Shown here: piece after piece, positions 30,060 through 38,407 of the stretch
Layout of the letters: each line of letters opens with the position of its first letter
How positions within the stretch are numbered: position 1 is the first letter of the stretch
Position numbers and translations under genes: made by a program
Notes under the pieces: generated by a model
Told to the model about the DNA's origin: nothing
Seen by the model: only the letters and a program-made list of their open reading frames with translations
The model's database searches: none
Assembly (NCBI RefSeq): GCF_900092025.1
Contig: NZ_FLTX01000008.1
Span: forward strand, 156,129-220,128
Source of the DNA: Xanthomonas bromi
Lineage (GTDB): Bacteria > Pseudomonadota > Gammaproteobacteria > Xanthomonadales > Xanthomonadaceae
DNA: 64,000 nucleotides
Direction: 5' to 3'

Positions 30060-30262
30060 TAAACGCGCTTTAGTGATATGGGTTGGAGACAGCAAAAAAG
30101 GAGCTTGCGTACTCTCTCCAGAATGATTGCCATCCCGGGTGTGTGAGAGTGCCCGCCGGATGCTGGTCGTTAAACAGCCATCACTACGAAAGTGTGTCAC
30201 TCGCTGAACATCCAGATGCCCCGCAGTGAACCAATCGCATTCGAATCGGTCACACTGGACCT

Positions 30263-31282
30263 ATGAACGCACCGCCGCTGCTACCCCCTGAAGCCGTTGC
30301 CGCGCCCGCCGAGGACCGGCTGCATCGTCAATTCACCTTGCTGCGCGAGTCGCTGGCGCAGCGCATCGTTGGTCAGTCAGCGCTGGTCGAACGGCTGCTG
30401 ATTGCCTTGCTCGCCGATGGCCATTTGCTGGTCGAGGGTGCGCCTGGCTTGGCCAAGACCACCGCCATCCGTGCACTGGCTTCGCGGCTGGAGGCGGATT
30501 TTGCGCGGGTGCAATTCACTCCTGACCTCCTGCCGGCCGATCTGACCGGTACCGAGATCTGGCGGCCGCAGGACAGCCGGTTCGAGTTCATGCCCGGGCC
30601 GATCTTCCATCCCATTCTCCTGGCCGACGAGATCAACCGTGCGCCGGCCAAAGTGCAGTCGGCCTTGCTAGAGGCGATGGGCGAACGGCAGGTCACGGTG
30701 GGCCGACACACCTATGCGCTGCCGCAGCTGTTCCTGGTGATGGCAACGCAAAACCCGATCGAGCAGGAGGGCACGTTCCCGTTGCCCGAAGCGCAGTTGG
30801 ATCGCTTCCTGATGCATGTGCGCATCGGCTATCCGCAGGCCGACGCCGAGGCGGAAATCCTGCGCCTGGCACGTGAGGCGGCCCGCGATACGCTGGAAAA
30901 ACACGAGACCGTTCCCGACAAGATTCCGCTGGAAGACGTGTTCGCGGCGCGGCGCGTGGTGCTGGACGTGCATCTGGCCCCGCAGCTGGAGCGCTATTTG
31001 ATCGAAATCGTGCTCGCCTCGCGCGATGCCAAGCGGTATGACCCGGCCTTGGCGCGGCGGATCGCCTGGGGCGCCAGCCCGCGTGGCTCAATTTCATTAG
31101 AGCGCTGCGCACGTGCACGCGCGTGGCTTGCCGGGCGCGACTACGTGACGCCGGACGATATCCGCGCCATTGCCCCGGACGTGCTGCGGCACCGCGTGCT
31201 GCCCAGCTACGAGGCCACAGCCGAAGGTTGGGATGGTGAACGCCTGGTTGCCGCATTGCTCGAAAAGATTCCGCTGCCCTGA
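30263..31282 (+). CDS. MoxR family AAA+ ATPase
   Basis: A 339-residue MoxR-type AAA+ chaperone-like ATPase. The Walker A motif is in EGAPGLAKTTAIRAL, Walker B in LLADEINRAPAKVQSALLEA, and sensor 1 in LVMATQNPIEQEGTFPLPEA; the C-terminal AAA lid is present. MoxR proteins work with VWA-domain proteins to assemble or activate membrane-associated complexes. It heads a six-gene set with DUF58, DUF4381, BatA, BatB/C and BatD. Confidence 0.93.
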   Translation: MNAPPLLPPEAVAAPAEDRLHRQFTLLRESLAQRIVGQSALVERLLIALLADGHLLVEGAPGLAKTTAIRALASRLEADFARVQFTPDLLPADLTGTEIWRPQDSRFEFMPGPIFHPILLADEINRAPAKVQSALLEAMGERQVTVGRHTYALPQLFLVMATQNPIEQEGTFPLPEAQLDRFLMHVRIGYPQADAEAEILRLAREAARDTLEKHETVPDKIPLEDVFAARRVVLDVHLAPQLERYLIEIVLASRDAKRYDPALARRIAWGASPRGSISLERCARARAWLAGRDYVTPDDIRAIAPDVLRHRVLPSYEATAEGWDGERLVAALLEKIPLP

Positions 31283-31302
31283 TCGGGTAGCGTCGCTGAG
31301 GT

Positions 31303-32265
31303 ATGCCGTCCTCTCGCCAGACGCCGATGTCTTCGATGCCGTTCTCGTCCCCTGCACTCCCCCCGTCGCCTGTCGCTGGCGATGGTCTGCGCCCAACGCT
31401 CGCGGAACTGATTGCGCTGCGCGGCACCGCAGTCCCTCGCGGTCAACCGGGACGCGGCCGGCATGGTTTGGCGGGGCCGGTGCCTGCCGCCACGCGCGGG
31501 CGCGGCATGGAATACGCCGAGTCGCGTGAGTACGTGGCTGGCGACGATGCGCGGCATATCGATTGGCGCGTGACAGCGCGTACCGGACGGGCACATACCA
31601 AGTTGTTTCAGGCCGAACGCGAGCGCTTGAGTCTGATCGTGGCCGATACCTCGCCTGCGCTCTTCTTCGGCACGCGCGTGCGCTACAAGTCGGTACAGGC
31701 AGCCCGCGCCGGGGCGGTCGCCGCGTGGCTGGCACAGCGACAGGGCGACCGCATCGCGGCCTTGCGCGGCACCGCCAGCGAAGCGCCGATTGCGCCGCGG
31801 TCTGGGCCGCGTGGCGTGTTGCCGGTGTTGGATGCCTTGGCGCGTTGGTATGCGCAGCCGCCGTCCGGCGATGCGGGGCTGGATGTGGCGCTGGATCATG
31901 CTGCGCGCTTGCTCCGGCCCGGTGCGCGCCTGACCGTGCTTGCCGATGCGCGCAGCGCCGGCGGTATTTCTGCCGCGCGCTGGTCGGGGTTGGCCCTGCA
32001 TCACGAGGTGGTGGTGATCGTGCTGGTCGATCCGCTGGAACTGGCGCCACCGGCAGGTGCACTCACCTTCGACGTGCGTGGCGCGCGCATCGCGATCGAT
32101 CTGTCCACGCAGGCTGGGCGTGCACGCTGGCAGGCTGAATTTGTCGCGCCACTGGATCGGTTGAGCGCGCTCTTGCAGGCACGCGGCGTGCGCTTGCATC
32201 GACTGTCCACCGACGATGCCAGCGATGCCTGGTTGGGCGGCAGCCCCACCGTGCGGAGTCGTTGA
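31303..32265 (+). CDS. DUF58 domain protein (MoxR-associated)
   Basis: The 320-residue protein carries the DUF58 signature GRGMEYAESREYVAGDDARH followed by IDWRVTARTGRAHTKLFQAE and then a VWA-like fold (LSLIVADTSPALFFGTRVRY). No transmembrane segments are obvious, in contrast to some relatives. The exact start is uncertain because several in-frame ATGs lie in the first 12 codons. It follows the MoxR gene by 20 bases. Confidence 0.88.
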   Translation: MPSSRQTPMSSMPFSSPALPPSPVAGDGLRPTLAELIALRGTAVPRGQPGRGRHGLAGPVPAATRGRGMEYAESREYVAGDDARHIDWRVTARTGRAHTKLFQAERERLSLIVADTSPALFFGTRVRYKSVQAARAGAVAAWLAQRQGDRIAALRGTASEAPIAPRSGPRGVLPVLDALARWYAQPPSGDAGLDVALDHAARLLRPGARLTVLADARSAGGISAARWSGLALHHEVVVIVLVDPLELAPPAGALTFDVRGARIAIDLSTQAGRARWQAEFVAPLDRLSALLQARGVRLHRLSTDDASDAWLGGSPTVRSR

Positions 32266-32267
32266 CG

Positions 32268-32729
32268 ATGTCGGCGCAATCGCTGCCGCTGCGCGATGTC
32301 CATCTTCCGCCGTCGCCGTCGTGGTGGCCGCTGGCGCCAGGCTGGTGGCTGGTGATCGCGGTCATCGTGCTGGTGGTGGGCAGCGCTTGGCTCTGGTGGT
32401 GGCGCCGTCGTCAGCGGGAGCGTCGCTGGTTGGCTGCTTTCGATGCGGAATTGCAGCGCGCCACTACGCCGGCGCAGCGCCTGGCGGCAGTGTCGGCGCT
32501 GTTGCGGCGTGCGGCGCGCCGCGTCGATCCGCAGGCCGATCGTCTGCAGGGCGATGCCTGGTTGCAGTTTCTGGACGGTCGCAAGAGCAAGGACCACGTA
32601 TTTTCGCAAGGCCCCGGTCGAGCCGTGCTGGAAGGCGGCTTTCAACGCGCGCCCGCAGTGGGCGATCTGCCTGCGGTAGAAGCGCTGGCGCGGCAGCGCT
32701 TTGTGGCGCTGATGCGGGGCAAGCGATGA
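32268..32729 (+). CDS. DUF4381 domain membrane protein
   Basis: A 153-residue protein with the DUF4381 pattern: a short N-terminal LPLRDVHLPPSPSWWPLAPG leading into one transmembrane helix (about 25-45, WWLVIAVIVLVVGSAWLWWW), then a basic stop-transfer stretch and a cytoplasmic helical domain. It begins two bases after the DUF58 stop and overlaps the next VWA gene by four (ATGA). The conserved position among MoxR/Bat genes supports a role in that complex. Confidence 0.88.
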   Translation: MSAQSLPLRDVHLPPSPSWWPLAPGWWLVIAVIVLVVGSAWLWWWRRRQRERRWLAAFDAELQRATTPAQRLAAVSALLRRAARRVDPQADRLQGDAWLQFLDGRKSKDHVFSQGPGRAVLEGGFQRAPAVGDLPAVEALARQRFVALMRGKR

Positions 32730-33733
32730 ACTGGTTGCAATGGTCCCAATGGCAGGATGCGTTGGCGCATTGCGCCTGGCCGTGGGCATGGTGGTTGATG
32801 CCGTTGCCGTTGCTGATGTGGTTCTGGCCGCAACGGCGCGCCGATGCGGCTGCACTGCGCGTGCCGTATGCGGAGCAGTTGCAGGCGGTGGCGCAGGCGA
32901 AAAGCGCGCCGACGTTGCGGATGCCGCGTTGGTTGGCGTGGCTGGGTTGGTTTTTGTTGTGTGCCGCGCTCACGCGTCCGCAGCAGCTGGGCGAAGTGAT
33001 CCAGCCGCCGCGCGAGGCGCGTCAGATGATGCTGGCGGTAGATCTTTCCGGCAGCATGAGCGAGCCGGACATGGTGCTTGGCGGCAAGGTGGTGGATCGC
33101 CTCACGGCCGCCAAGGCCGTGCTGTCGGACTTTCTGGATCGGCGCGACGGCGACCGCGTCGGCCTGCTGGTGTTCGGCCAACGCGCGTATGCGCTGACGC
33201 CGTTGACCTCGGATCTGACCTCCGTGCGCGATCAGTTGCGCGATAGCGTGGTGGGCTTGGCCGGGCGCGAAACGGCGATTGGCGATGCGATTGCGCTGTC
33301 GGTCAAGCGGCTGCGCGAACAGAAGCAGGGCCAGCGCGTGGTGGTATTGCTCACCGATGGCGTCAACACCGCTGGCGTGCTCAATCCGTTGAAAGCCGCG
33401 GAACTCGCCAAGGCCGAAGGCGTGCGCGTACACACCATCGCGTTCGGTGGCAGTGGCGGTTACTCCTTGTTCGGGGTGCCGATTCCGGCCGGTGGCAACG
33501 ACGATATCGATGAAGACGGGCTGCGCAAGATTGCCCAGCAGACCGGTGGGCGCTTCTTCCGCGCCCGCGACACGGAAGAACTCGCCGGTATCTATGCCGA
33601 GCTGGATCGGCTGGAACCGGTCAAGGGGCTCGGGCCTTCGATGCAGCCGCGGGTTGAGCGTTACTACTGGCCATTGGGCGCGGCCATCGTCATTGCGCTG
33701 CTGGCCTATGTGCTGCCGCGGAGGTGGCGATGA
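32726..33733 (+). CDS. VWA domain membrane protein, BatA-like
   Basis: This 335-residue protein has two N-terminal hydrophobic helices (about 15-30 and 70-86), a VWA domain with an intact MIDAS (AVDLSGSMSEPD, then RETAIGDAIALS and VVVLLTDGVNTAG), and a C-terminal membrane helix (LGAAIVIALLAYVLP). The topology is typical of BatA aerotolerance-type proteins. Start and stop overlap neighbours by four bases each. Confidence 0.92.
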   Translation: MNWLQWSQWQDALAHCAWPWAWWLMPLPLLMWFWPQRRADAAALRVPYAEQLQAVAQAKSAPTLRMPRWLAWLGWFLLCAALTRPQQLGEVIQPPREARQMMLAVDLSGSMSEPDMVLGGKVVDRLTAAKAVLSDFLDRRDGDRVGLLVFGQRAYALTPLTSDLTSVRDQLRDSVVGLAGRETAIGDAIALSVKRLREQKQGQRVVVLLTDGVNTAGVLNPLKAAELAKAEGVRVHTIAFGGSGGYSLFGVPIPAGGNDDIDEDGLRKIAQQTGGRFFRARDTEELAGIYAELDRLEPVKGLGPSMQPRVERYYWPLGAAIVIALLAYVLPRRWR

Positions 33734-35547
33734 ATGCGCTGACCGAGTTGGCCGCGTCGCTGCAGGCCTTGCATCTGTTGCGTCCCATGTTGTTGTGGGC
33801 GCTGCTGGCGATCTTGCCGGCGGCGGCACTGTGGCACTGGCGTCGGCGCGATGCCGATGTCTGGCGGCAAAGCGTGGATGCGCATCTGCTGTCGAAATTA
33901 CTGGTCTCCGGGGGGCGGCGTGGATGGCGGGGCTTCGTGCTGGCTGCGCTGACCTACACGCTTGCAGTAGTCGCGATGAGCGGGCCGAGTTGGCGCCAGA
34001 CCGAGCGCCCGGTGTATCACTCCAGCATGCCGTTGGTGGTGGTGCTGGATCTGTCGTCCAGTGCCAACGCAACCGACTTGCCGCCATCGCGCCTGCTGCA
34101 GGCGCGTGCCAAGCTGGCGACGCTGCTGCGCAAACGCGCGGGTGGCGAGGTTGCCTTACTGGTCTATGCGGACGAGAGCTTTACGGTTGCGCCATTGACC
34201 GAAGACAGCGCCAATGTGGCCTTGTTTCTGGATGCGCTGTCGCCGTCGGTGATGCCGGTCGACGGTAAGCGTGTCGACCGCGCTATCGATGCGGCCGCTC
34301 AGCTATTGCAGCAGGCCGGGTTCAAGCAGGGCGAAATTCTGCTCGTCAGCGATAGCGCGGATCGTTCCGCCGAAAGTGCCGCGCGGACGGCGCGTTCGCG
34401 CGGCTTTACCGTCTCTGCGCTCGGCGTGGGCGGCGAGCGTGGCGTGGCGTATCGCACGGCCAGCGGCGAGATTGCGCAGGCCAGGCTCGACGAAAGCAGT
34501 CTGCGCGACCTGGCCGGGCAGGGCGGTGGACGGTATGCGCGCATCGCGCCGGACGATGGAGATCTGCGCGCCTTGGGTGTGCTCGATCCGTCGCAGCAGC
34601 CACTGGCAGATGAAACCGCAGAGTCCGATGGCGGCAAGACCTGGCTCGACGACGGCTATTGGCTGGTGCTGCCGGTGATGCTGTTTGCCTTGCTGGCGTT
34701 TCGCCGCCGTGCGGTCGTGGCAGTGCTGGCAATGTTGTGCGTGCTGCCGCTGGCGCAGACTGCCCACGCGGCCGATGGCAGCTTGTGGCAGCGTGCCGAT
34801 CAGGTGCAACAACAGCGCCTGGATGCCGGCGTGCAGGCGTATCGCAAGGGCGATTTTGCCGCGGCGCAGAAGGCGTTCGAAGCGGTGCCAACCGATGAAG
34901 GCCTGTATAACCTCGGTAACGCACTGGCACGACAGGGCCAGTACGACGCGGCGATACAGGCCTACGATCGTGCGCTCAAACACCATCCCAATCAGCAGGA
35001 CGCCATCGCCAATCGCGCGGCGGTCGATGCGGCGCGCAAGCGGCAGCCGCGGAACAACAAGAATGGCAAAGGCCAGTCCAAGGACCAGAAACAATCTGCT
35101 CAGAATGGGAACGGGCAACAGCAGTCGGGCCAGAATCAGCAGAACAGCAAATCCGGCCAGGACGAGCAGAAACAGCAGGACGGCAAGACCCAGCCCTCTG
35201 ATGTGCAGAGGCCGCAGGACGGCAAGTCGCAAGATGCGCAGTCCAAGAACGGGCAGGGCGAGCAACGCAAGCAGGACACGCCACCGCAGTCTGCCGATGC
35301 CAAGGCACAGCAGCAGGCGGATGAGGCGCAGCGTCGCAAGATGCAACAGGCCATGGCGCAGGCGGGCGACAAGCAGGCGGAGGCAAACGGCAAGCAGGAG
35401 GCCGCAGCCGCCAGCGAGACGCCGGAGCAGCGCGAGCAACGCCAAGCGGTGGACGCGTGGTTGCGGCGGGTGCCGGACGATCCGGGCAGTCTGCTGCGCA
35501 CCAAATTCCGGCTGGAATACGAACGTAGGCAACGGGACGGACGATGA
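33730..35547 (+). CDS. BatB/BatC fusion: VWA domain plus TPR and Gln-rich tail
   Basis: The 605-residue product joins what are often two genes. Residues 1-300 are BatB-like: two membrane helices, then VWA (VVVLDLSSSANATDL, VDRAIDAAAQLL, ILLVSDSADRSAE) with a DxSxS core. A further helix at about 315-350 (LPVMLFALLAF) is followed by a TPR unit (YNLGNALARQGQYDAAIQAY). The rest, about 435-570, is low complexity rich in Gln, Lys, Asn and Asp, probably disordered. Frame and codon use are continuous, so this is one protein. Confidence 0.9.
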   Translation: MNALTELAASLQALHLLRPMLLWALLAILPAAALWHWRRRDADVWRQSVDAHLLSKLLVSGGRRGWRGFVLAALTYTLAVVAMSGPSWRQTERPVYHSSMPLVVVLDLSSSANATDLPPSRLLQARAKLATLLRKRAGGEVALLVYADESFTVAPLTEDSANVALFLDALSPSVMPVDGKRVDRAIDAAAQLLQQAGFKQGEILLVSDSADRSAESAARTARSRGFTVSALGVGGERGVAYRTASGEIAQARLDESSLRDLAGQGGGRYARIAPDDGDLRALGVLDPSQQPLADETAESDGGKTWLDDGYWLVLPVMLFALLAFRRRAVVAVLAMLCVLPLAQTAHAADGSLWQRADQVQQQRLDAGVQAYRKGDFAAAQKAFEAVPTDEGLYNLGNALARQGQYDAAIQAYDRALKHHPNQQDAIANRAAVDAARKRQPRNNKNGKGQSKDQKQSAQNGNGQQQSGQNQQNSKSGQDEQKQQDGKTQPSDVQRPQDGKSQDAQSKNGQGEQRKQDTPPQSADAKAQQQADEAQRRKMQQAMAQAGDKQAEANGKQEAAAASETPEQREQRQAVDAWLRRVPDDPGSLLRTKFRLEYERRQRDGR

Positions 35548-37313
35548 TCGGCAGATACCACTTGCGTCGCGCGGCAATCGGCATGCTGGCCAGCGTGGCA
35601 CTGTTGGCGTGCGCGCCGGCGGGTGCGGTCACGCGCGCGTGGCTGGATCGCGACAGCGTCACTGCCGGCGACGTGGCGATGTTGAATATCGAAACCGACC
35701 AGCGCGGCGTCGACCCGGACTACTCGCCGCTGCGCACCGACTTCTCGCTGGGCGCCAAGAGCGCCAATCAGCAGATGCAGGTGACCAATGGTTCGGTGAC
35801 GGTGCGCGCGCTGTTCGGCGTGGTGCTGACGCCGCGCAAGAGTGGCGAACTGATCGTGCCGGCAATACGCGTGGGCAATGAGCGCACCGAACCGCTGCGC
35901 TTGCAGGTGGTGGCGTCGGCGAACGATCCGATGAGCAACGGCAATCGCAGTGGTGGTAACGGCAGCGCCGCTGCCAGTGGACCAAGCGAGGCGCAGGATA
36001 ATGAAGACGTCTTCGTCCAGACGCAGGTGGACGACCCGCAGCCTTACGTGCAGCAAAGTGTGGGCGTGGTGGTGCGGTTGTACTACGCCAATCAGCTGGC
36101 ATCGGGTGAGCTGGATCTTGAGGCCCCGGATGGTGCATCGATGCAGCGCGTCGGCGACGACGTCAGCTCGGTCAAGGTACTCAACGGACGCCAGTACCAC
36201 GTGGTGGAGCGGCGCTATCTGTTGGTGCCCGAGCGTAGCGGCCGTCTGTTGCTGCCGCCGGCCCGTTTCAACGGGCGTTCGGTGGGTGGGTTTTTCGACG
36301 ATTACTTCGGGCGCGGCAACGGTGAGCTGAGTGCGCGCAGTGCCAGCATTCCGCTGCAGGTGCGCGCGCAACCGGCCAACGCGCCGCAGCCGTGGCTGCC
36401 ATTGCGCAGCCTGCAGTTGCGCTACACCAGCACGCCGCAGCGGGCGACCGCCGGTGAGGCGGCGCAATTCGTGGTGGAAGCCAGCGCGCGCGGCGCCACC
36501 CAGGCGCAGTTTCCCGAATTGCCGACGCCCAGCGTGCCCGACGCGCAGGTCTTCGCCGAGCCGCCGCAGTTCGAAGAACGCTTCGTGGATGGCTCGCCGC
36601 AGCTGCGATTGATCCGACGCTATTCGATCGTCCCCAACCGCGCCGGTCCGTTGGTGGTCCCTGGGTTGCAGGTGGCATGGTGGGATGTGGCTGCAGCTGC
36701 AGCCAAGACCGCTTCACTGCCCGATCTGACGCTGAATGTCGCGGCGGGGAGCGGTGCTTTTGCGACACCCGCGCCGTCACCGGCTGCGAACCCGGCGCCA
36801 AATCAATCGACGCCGACGACCGATCGCACGCTCACCCTGCAACCACCATCGCCGGCCCGACCGCCGTGGGGCTGGATCGCGGCGGCGATGGGGTTTGCGA
36901 TTTTATGGATTGCCACGCTGGTGTGGGCAGCGATGCGTCGGCGTCATGCTCCGCGCGCGACATCAGGCGGGAACGACGGCAATGGCAGCGCTGTGCCAGC
37001 GATGGGCAGGCGCGCGACCCACGGCGTGACCGAGTTGCGCCGCGCGCTCGACAGCGGTGGCATGGACGATGTGGCCACCGTGCTGTGCGGCATGGCCGGC
37101 GTGGGCGATATCGACAGCGTGTTGGCAGCGCTGGCAGATCCTGCCCAACGCGCTGCAGTGGCGCGAATGCAGCGCGCCCGCTGGGGCGGCGATGGCGATG
37201 TGGCGGGTGCGCGGTCGGCACTGCGCGAGGCCTTCGCCAAGGGGCCACGCTGGCGGGACGCGAGCGCTGCAGAACCTGAGGTGCTGGCGCCGTTGTATCC
37301 GCCTGCGCGCTGA
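35544..37313 (+). CDS. BatD family protein
   Basis: A 589-residue periplasmic/inner-membrane protein: signal peptide (to about residue 28, LLACAPAGA), repeated beta-sandwich domains (DRDSVTAGDVAMLNIETDQR, QSVGVVVRLYYANQLASGEL, PQRATAGEAAQFVVEASARG) and a C-terminal membrane helix (about 447-470, WIAAAMGFAILWIATLVWAA). Last gene of the MoxR/Bat operon, overlapping the previous stop by four bases. A Pro/Ala-rich linker precedes the helix. Confidence 0.9.
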   Translation: MIGRYHLRRAAIGMLASVALLACAPAGAVTRAWLDRDSVTAGDVAMLNIETDQRGVDPDYSPLRTDFSLGAKSANQQMQVTNGSVTVRALFGVVLTPRKSGELIVPAIRVGNERTEPLRLQVVASANDPMSNGNRSGGNGSAAASGPSEAQDNEDVFVQTQVDDPQPYVQQSVGVVVRLYYANQLASGELDLEAPDGASMQRVGDDVSSVKVLNGRQYHVVERRYLLVPERSGRLLLPPARFNGRSVGGFFDDYFGRGNGELSARSASIPLQVRAQPANAPQPWLPLRSLQLRYTSTPQRATAGEAAQFVVEASARGATQAQFPELPTPSVPDAQVFAEPPQFEERFVDGSPQLRLIRRYSIVPNRAGPLVVPGLQVAWWDVAAAAAKTASLPDLTLNVAAGSGAFATPAPSPAANPAPNQSTPTTDRTLTLQPPSPARPPWGWIAAAMGFAILWIATLVWAAMRRRHAPRATSGGNDGNGSAVPAMGRRATHGVTELRRALDSGGMDDVATVLCGMAGVGDIDSVLAALADPAQRAAVARMQRARWGGDGDVAGARSALREAFAKGPRWRDASAAEPEVLAPLYPPAR

Positions 37314-37380
37314 TCGCCTGCGCGGCATCGGCAATTGACTGAGGGTCGAGAAGCGGAGCTTCCTTGTGCATCGCTGTAGC

Positions 37381-37506
37381 TCTTGGATCGGCTAACAAGG
37401 TCTATGCGGTCGCCAGGCGGGCGTGGCTGGCGTTCGAAACTTGCTTCCTACTCGTGCGCTTCGGTTCTTGGCGCCTCGCCACATCCATCTGGCAACTGCT
37501 CGCTAC
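37381..37506. repeat. Dispersed intergenic repeat, copy B
   Basis: Aligns with 2360-2488 in the same orientation: TGGATCGGCTAACAAGG, CGCCAGGCGGGCGTGGCTGG, CTCGTGC followed by TTCGGTTCTTGG, and ACTGCTCGCTACG. The two copies are about 35 kb apart and moderately diverged. Confidence 0.6.
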
Positions 37507-37616
37507 GCTTTGTGGGTTTTGTTGGCCGCGCTTGATTCGGGATATCTGCCGTGTTGCCGAGGGCAAGGCGTTGGCGGCTGCCATTTGGCTGCAGGGCCCT
37601 TGCCCGCCCACCATCG

Positions 37617-37670
37617 CGGGACGCGCCGCAAGTACGTCCCTGAAGGCTCCTTGGCGGCATCCATGCCGCC
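37617..37670 (-). repeat. 54-base GGCGGCATGGATGCCGCC element, inverted copy
   Basis: Read on the minus strand it begins GGCGGCATGGATGCCGCC, followed by AAGGAGCCTTCAGGGACG and TACTTGCGGCGCGTCCCG. The first 18 bases are an 8-base-arm palindrome. It is the inverted counterpart of 37920-37973 with about 80% identity by eye. Confidence 0.7.
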
Positions 37671-37919
37671 AAAGGTCCCGCGACGGTGAGCGGGCAAGGG
37701 CCAGTCGTGTCGGTCGGTGCGGATGGGCGAGCAATGCACCACGTCGCTCTGCGATCCATGGTGCTCGCTGGCGACACCTCTCACTTTTGCACCAACGTCT
37801 GTCTGATGCGAATGCTGACGTTTGCATCGGCAAGTCAGCGCGCGCGCCGCGATCAGCGCTTTCAAGCAAGCACCGACCAACGTCATGGCGCGGTGTCCCT
37901 ACCGCCTGCGGGACCGTGT

Positions 37920-37973
37920 GGCGGCATGGATGCCGCCACCGAGCCTCCACGGACGGATTCACGGCGTGTCCCG
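37920..37973 (+). repeat. 54-base GGCGGCATGGATGCCGCC element, direct copy
   Basis: Reads GGCGGCATGGATGCCGCC, then ACCGAGCCTCCACGGACG and GATTCACGGCGTGTCCCG. Together with 37617-37670 it forms a long inverted repeat flanking about 250 bases, so the transcript or single strand could fold into a large stem. No transposase gene lies between the copies. Confidence 0.7.
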
Positions 37974-38096
37974 GAAGTGGTGAGGGCACCGCGCCCTCGA
38001 CCAGCTCGGCTTTAGCGCATCCCTTCGACTCAAGGCTCAAGGCGTGAGCCGTATTGAAATTAGTTGATGGCACTGGAAGCTCACGCGCCAATCGCT

Positions 38097-38132
38097 AATG
38101 GCAATGGCAATGGCAATGGCAATGGCAATGGC
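38097..38132 (+). repeat. (AATGGC)6 microsatellite
   Basis: Six perfect tandem copies of the hexamer AATGGC. The tract ends 275 bases upstream of the symporter start and is not inside a recognised gene. A six-base unit would not shift a reading frame, but it could alter promoter spacing through slippage. Confidence 0.9.
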
Positions 38133-38407
38133 AGCCTGCATGTACGCGAGCATCCAACCACGAGCACTCAGCAAACCCACCCACCAACAAGGTGCTGCAG
38201 TCAGCGAATCGCTCCCTGATTCACGCCGAGCCAAGTACCGGCCGCAGTTGCCTGGCCTTGCTCGCGATGGGTGTTTTGCCGTTGCAACGCTCGCACCAAC
38301 TGCCCTCTCAGGGCACGCCTACCCTTGGGCAGTTGCAGCGCGGCGTGGCCGCCTCGATGGCGTTTGTTAAGCTCCAGTCTTTCGTATCCAGATCAAGGCT
38401 TGACCAG

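Larger units (their letters stand above)
37314..38407. other. Repeat-rich 1.1-kb region without genes
   Basis: No open frame here has a recognisable domain or credible start signals. The stretch contains copy B of a dispersed repeat (37381-37506), an inverted pair of 54-base elements (37617-37670 and 37920-37973) and an AATGGC hexanucleotide tract (38097-38132). The last 100 bases presumably carry the symporter promoter. It looks like a mosaic of intergenic elements or degraded mobile DNA. Confidence 0.6.

Noticed and set aside
37617..37973. Possible insertion sequence bounded by inverted repeats
   Set aside because: No transposase-like frame lies between the repeats and no target duplication was seen.
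37364..38047. A 227-codon plus-strand open frame in the gene-free region after batD
   Set aside because: It runs across two copies of an inverted repeat and a dispersed repeat, has no domain, and a frame of similar length exists on the other strand.
38097..38132. Possible CRISPR-like repeat array
   Set aside because: The units are contiguous hexamers without spacers, so this is a microsatellite.
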